From Candidatus Pelearchaeum sp. (lineage in GTDB: Archaea > Thermoproteota > Nitrososphaeria_A > Caldarchaeales > Caldarchaeaceae), in contig WAQC01000029.1 in the NCBI GenBank assembly GCA_015520425.1, positions 1-7,687 of the forward strand: a DNA stretch of 7,687 nt, given 5' to 3'. Every line of letters begins with the position of its first letter. Position 1 is the first letter of the stretch. The notes under the pieces were generated by a model. That model had not been told where the DNA came from, made no database searches, and saw only the letters and a list, made by a program, of their open reading frames with translations. Of this stretch, positions 6,572 to 7,687 are shown piece after piece. The position numbers were made by a program, and so were the translations under genes.

Positions 6572-7608
6572 TCCAGCCGCGTGAGCTTCAAAAGGTCATC
6601 ATAAAGACCTGCCTTAAGAAAGGCTAAAGCCCTCCTGTAATAGCTATCAGGGAATGGAGTATAGCCGACCATAGGAACTAGCTGCGGAGCATTCTCTAGA
6701 TAGAACTCAACAAAACGCCTAAGCTCAGGCTTCTCCTCAAACTTCTGCTTATTCACGTATATGAAAAGAGGACGCGAGAGCGGGTACTTGAATGTTCTTA
6801 TGTTCTCGTCTGTTGGTTCTATGCAACCATTTCCCGCGTCTATCGGCACGGCTCTTATCCTATTCTTCGCTGTTATATAGTAGGCGTATCCGAAGTATGC
6901 CAGTGCGTACTTCTCCGCCTCAACCCCCGCCACCAGAACATTATCATCTTCACTCGCTACGTAGTCCGTCCTACTAGCGCCAGACTCACCAACAACATGC
7001 TCGGTAAAGAAGTCAAAGGTACCCGAATCTGGGCCAGGGCCGTATAGCGCTATCTTTACGTCAGGCCACCCTGGCCGTATATCGCTCCATTTCTGCACAC
7101 TGCTCTTAGGCTCCCAGATTAGCTTAAGCTCCTCTAAGGTCAAGCAATCAACCCAGTCGTTGTCGTTATTCACAACCACTGATAGCCCGTCAATACCTAT
7201 CGGTATCTCTATCCACTCAACACCGCTTTCCTGTGCTCTCTCAACCTCGCTGGGCTTTATCTGCCGTGATGCATCGTTTATATCGGTCTCTCCTGTGATG
7301 AACCGTTTAAACCCGCCGCCAGTCCCAGAGATTCCGACGGTAACCCTAACGTTTGGGTACTCATCCATGAACGCCTCCGCCACAGCCTCAGTTATGGGGT
7401 ATACGGTGCTGGAGCCGTCTATCGCTATATCACCAGACAGCTCGGAAACATCAATAGCCCCTGTGCCCGTGATTGTAACTGTGACAGTCTCTACGCCCCC
7501 TGCACTTGCTTGAGAGCCTAAAGCATAACCAAGACCAATACCCAAGAGCAGCGTTATTATGGCCAAGACTGCTGTACTGGTTGTGGCTGCGAGTTTGGGT
7601 TTACTCAT
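6568..7608 (-). CDS. pstS: Phosphate-binding protein PstS
   Basis: This 346-residue extracytoplasmic receptor captures phosphate and delivers it to PstC/PstA. Residues 8-31 form a hydrophobic segment after a short basic N-terminus, acting as signal or membrane anchor. There is no cysteine near it, so it is not a typical lipoprotein. A short Thr/Val-rich linker (39-50) precedes the binding domain. Ligand loops are visible at GSSTVYP (65-71), SGTGGGF (94-100), ASR (113-115), GIDGLSVVVN (138-147) and GPGPDSGTFDFF (190-201). The last is the SphX/PstS-type loop, which lacks the arginine of E. coli PstS. Only two cysteines occur, at 155 and 262, and they might form a disulphide. The ATG is preceded by no Shine-Dalgarno sequence, which suggests leaderless or short-leader translation. 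It is the first gene of the operon. Confidence 0.95.
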   Translation of the reverse strand: MSKPKLAATTSTAVLAIITLLLGIGLGYALGSQASAGGVETVTVTITGTGAIDVSELSGDIAIDGSSTVYPITEAVAEAFMDEYPNVRVTVGISGTGGGFKRFITGETDINDASRQIKPSEVERAQESGVEWIEIPIGIDGLSVVVNNDNDWVDCLTLEELKLIWEPKSSVQKWSDIRPGWPDVKIALYGPGPDSGTFDFFTEHVVGESGASRTDYVASEDDNVLVAGVEAEKYALAYFGYAYYITAKNRIRAVPIDAGNGCIEPTDENIRTFKYPLSRPLFIYVNKQKFEEKPELRRFVEFYLENAPQLVPMVGYTPFPDSYYRRALAFLKAGLYDDLLKLTRLE

Positions 7609-7630
7609 CTTCAGGCTGGCGGCCTGCTAG

Positions 7631-7671
7631 CCATAATATTAAGATAGGTGGTATTCTATATTTAATATACC
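7631..7671 (-). promoter_or_regulatory. Promoter region of the pst operon, two TATA candidates
   Basis: Upstream of pstS the minus strand holds two AT-rich candidate TATA boxes. CTTAATATTA (7642-7633) is centred about 28-30 bp before the ATG, the same spacing as at the aminotransferase, and would give a leaderless mRNA; the bases before it are pyrimidine-rich and make a poor BRE. TATATTAAATATA (7669-7657) is a better box and would give a leader of about 28 bases with no Shine-Dalgarno. It lies inside GGTAT-N12-ATACC (7671-7650), a small dyad that could serve as a repressor site. The region beyond 7671 is also AT-rich and is cut off at 7687. Confidence 0.5.
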
Positions 7672-7687
7672 GTTATCTATATAGAGA

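Noticed and set aside
5311..7513. Plus-strand open frames of 114-125 codons (5311-5655, 6207-6584, 7160-7513)
   Set aside because: They lie entirely or almost entirely opposite pstA, pstC and pstS, show no recognisable domain, and read as Ser/Pro/Arg-rich shadows of those genes.

Overview
The window looks like chromosomal DNA from an archaeon, probably a thermophile. The evidence is one strong BRE/TATA promoter placed about 28 bp before a start codon with no room for a leader, internal operon genes preceded by GGTGAT-type Shine-Dalgarno sequences, many ATA isoleucine codons, and protein sequences of archaeal type. The lineage is less certain: Thermoproteota or an Aigarchaeota/Nitrososphaeria-like group would fit, but nothing here (no rRNA, no marker gene) proves it.

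Layout. Positions 1-132 form a perfect palindrome centred inside a conserved ABC-transporter ATPase gene, and the first ~58 bases look like a fold-back artefact at a contig end rather than genomic sequence. From 59 to 649 (+) lies the 3' part of a PotA/FbpC-type ABC ATPase. It is followed by a saccharopine/lysine-dehydrogenase-like oxidoreductase (707-1882, +). A class III PLP aminotransferase related to glutamate-1-semialdehyde aminomutase converges on it (1879-3243, -), and the two stop codons share one CTAG. These three genes may form an amine or amino-acid uptake and conversion locus, but the substrate cannot be read from the sequence.

The right half (3301-7608, -) is a complete high-affinity phosphate uptake operon in the order pstS-pstC-pstA-pstB-phoU, tightly packed with overlaps or gaps of a few bases. 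PstS captures phosphate outside the cell, PstC and PstA form the membrane channel, PstB hydrolyses ATP, and PhoU probably restrains uptake or links it to phosphate sensing. The operon's promoter region is at the right edge of the window (7631-7687). A 57-bp gap at 3244-3300 carries both a likely T-rich terminator for the operon and the aminotransferase promoter. No phosphate-responsive two-component system is present in the window.

There are no RNA genes, CRISPR arrays, insertion sequences or integration signs, and coding density is very high. The only non-coding stretches are 650-706, 3244-3300 and 7609-7687. I see no convincing new system; the most notable points are the edge palindrome, the uncharacterised amine-type gene trio with an atypical aminotransferase, and the promoter architecture.
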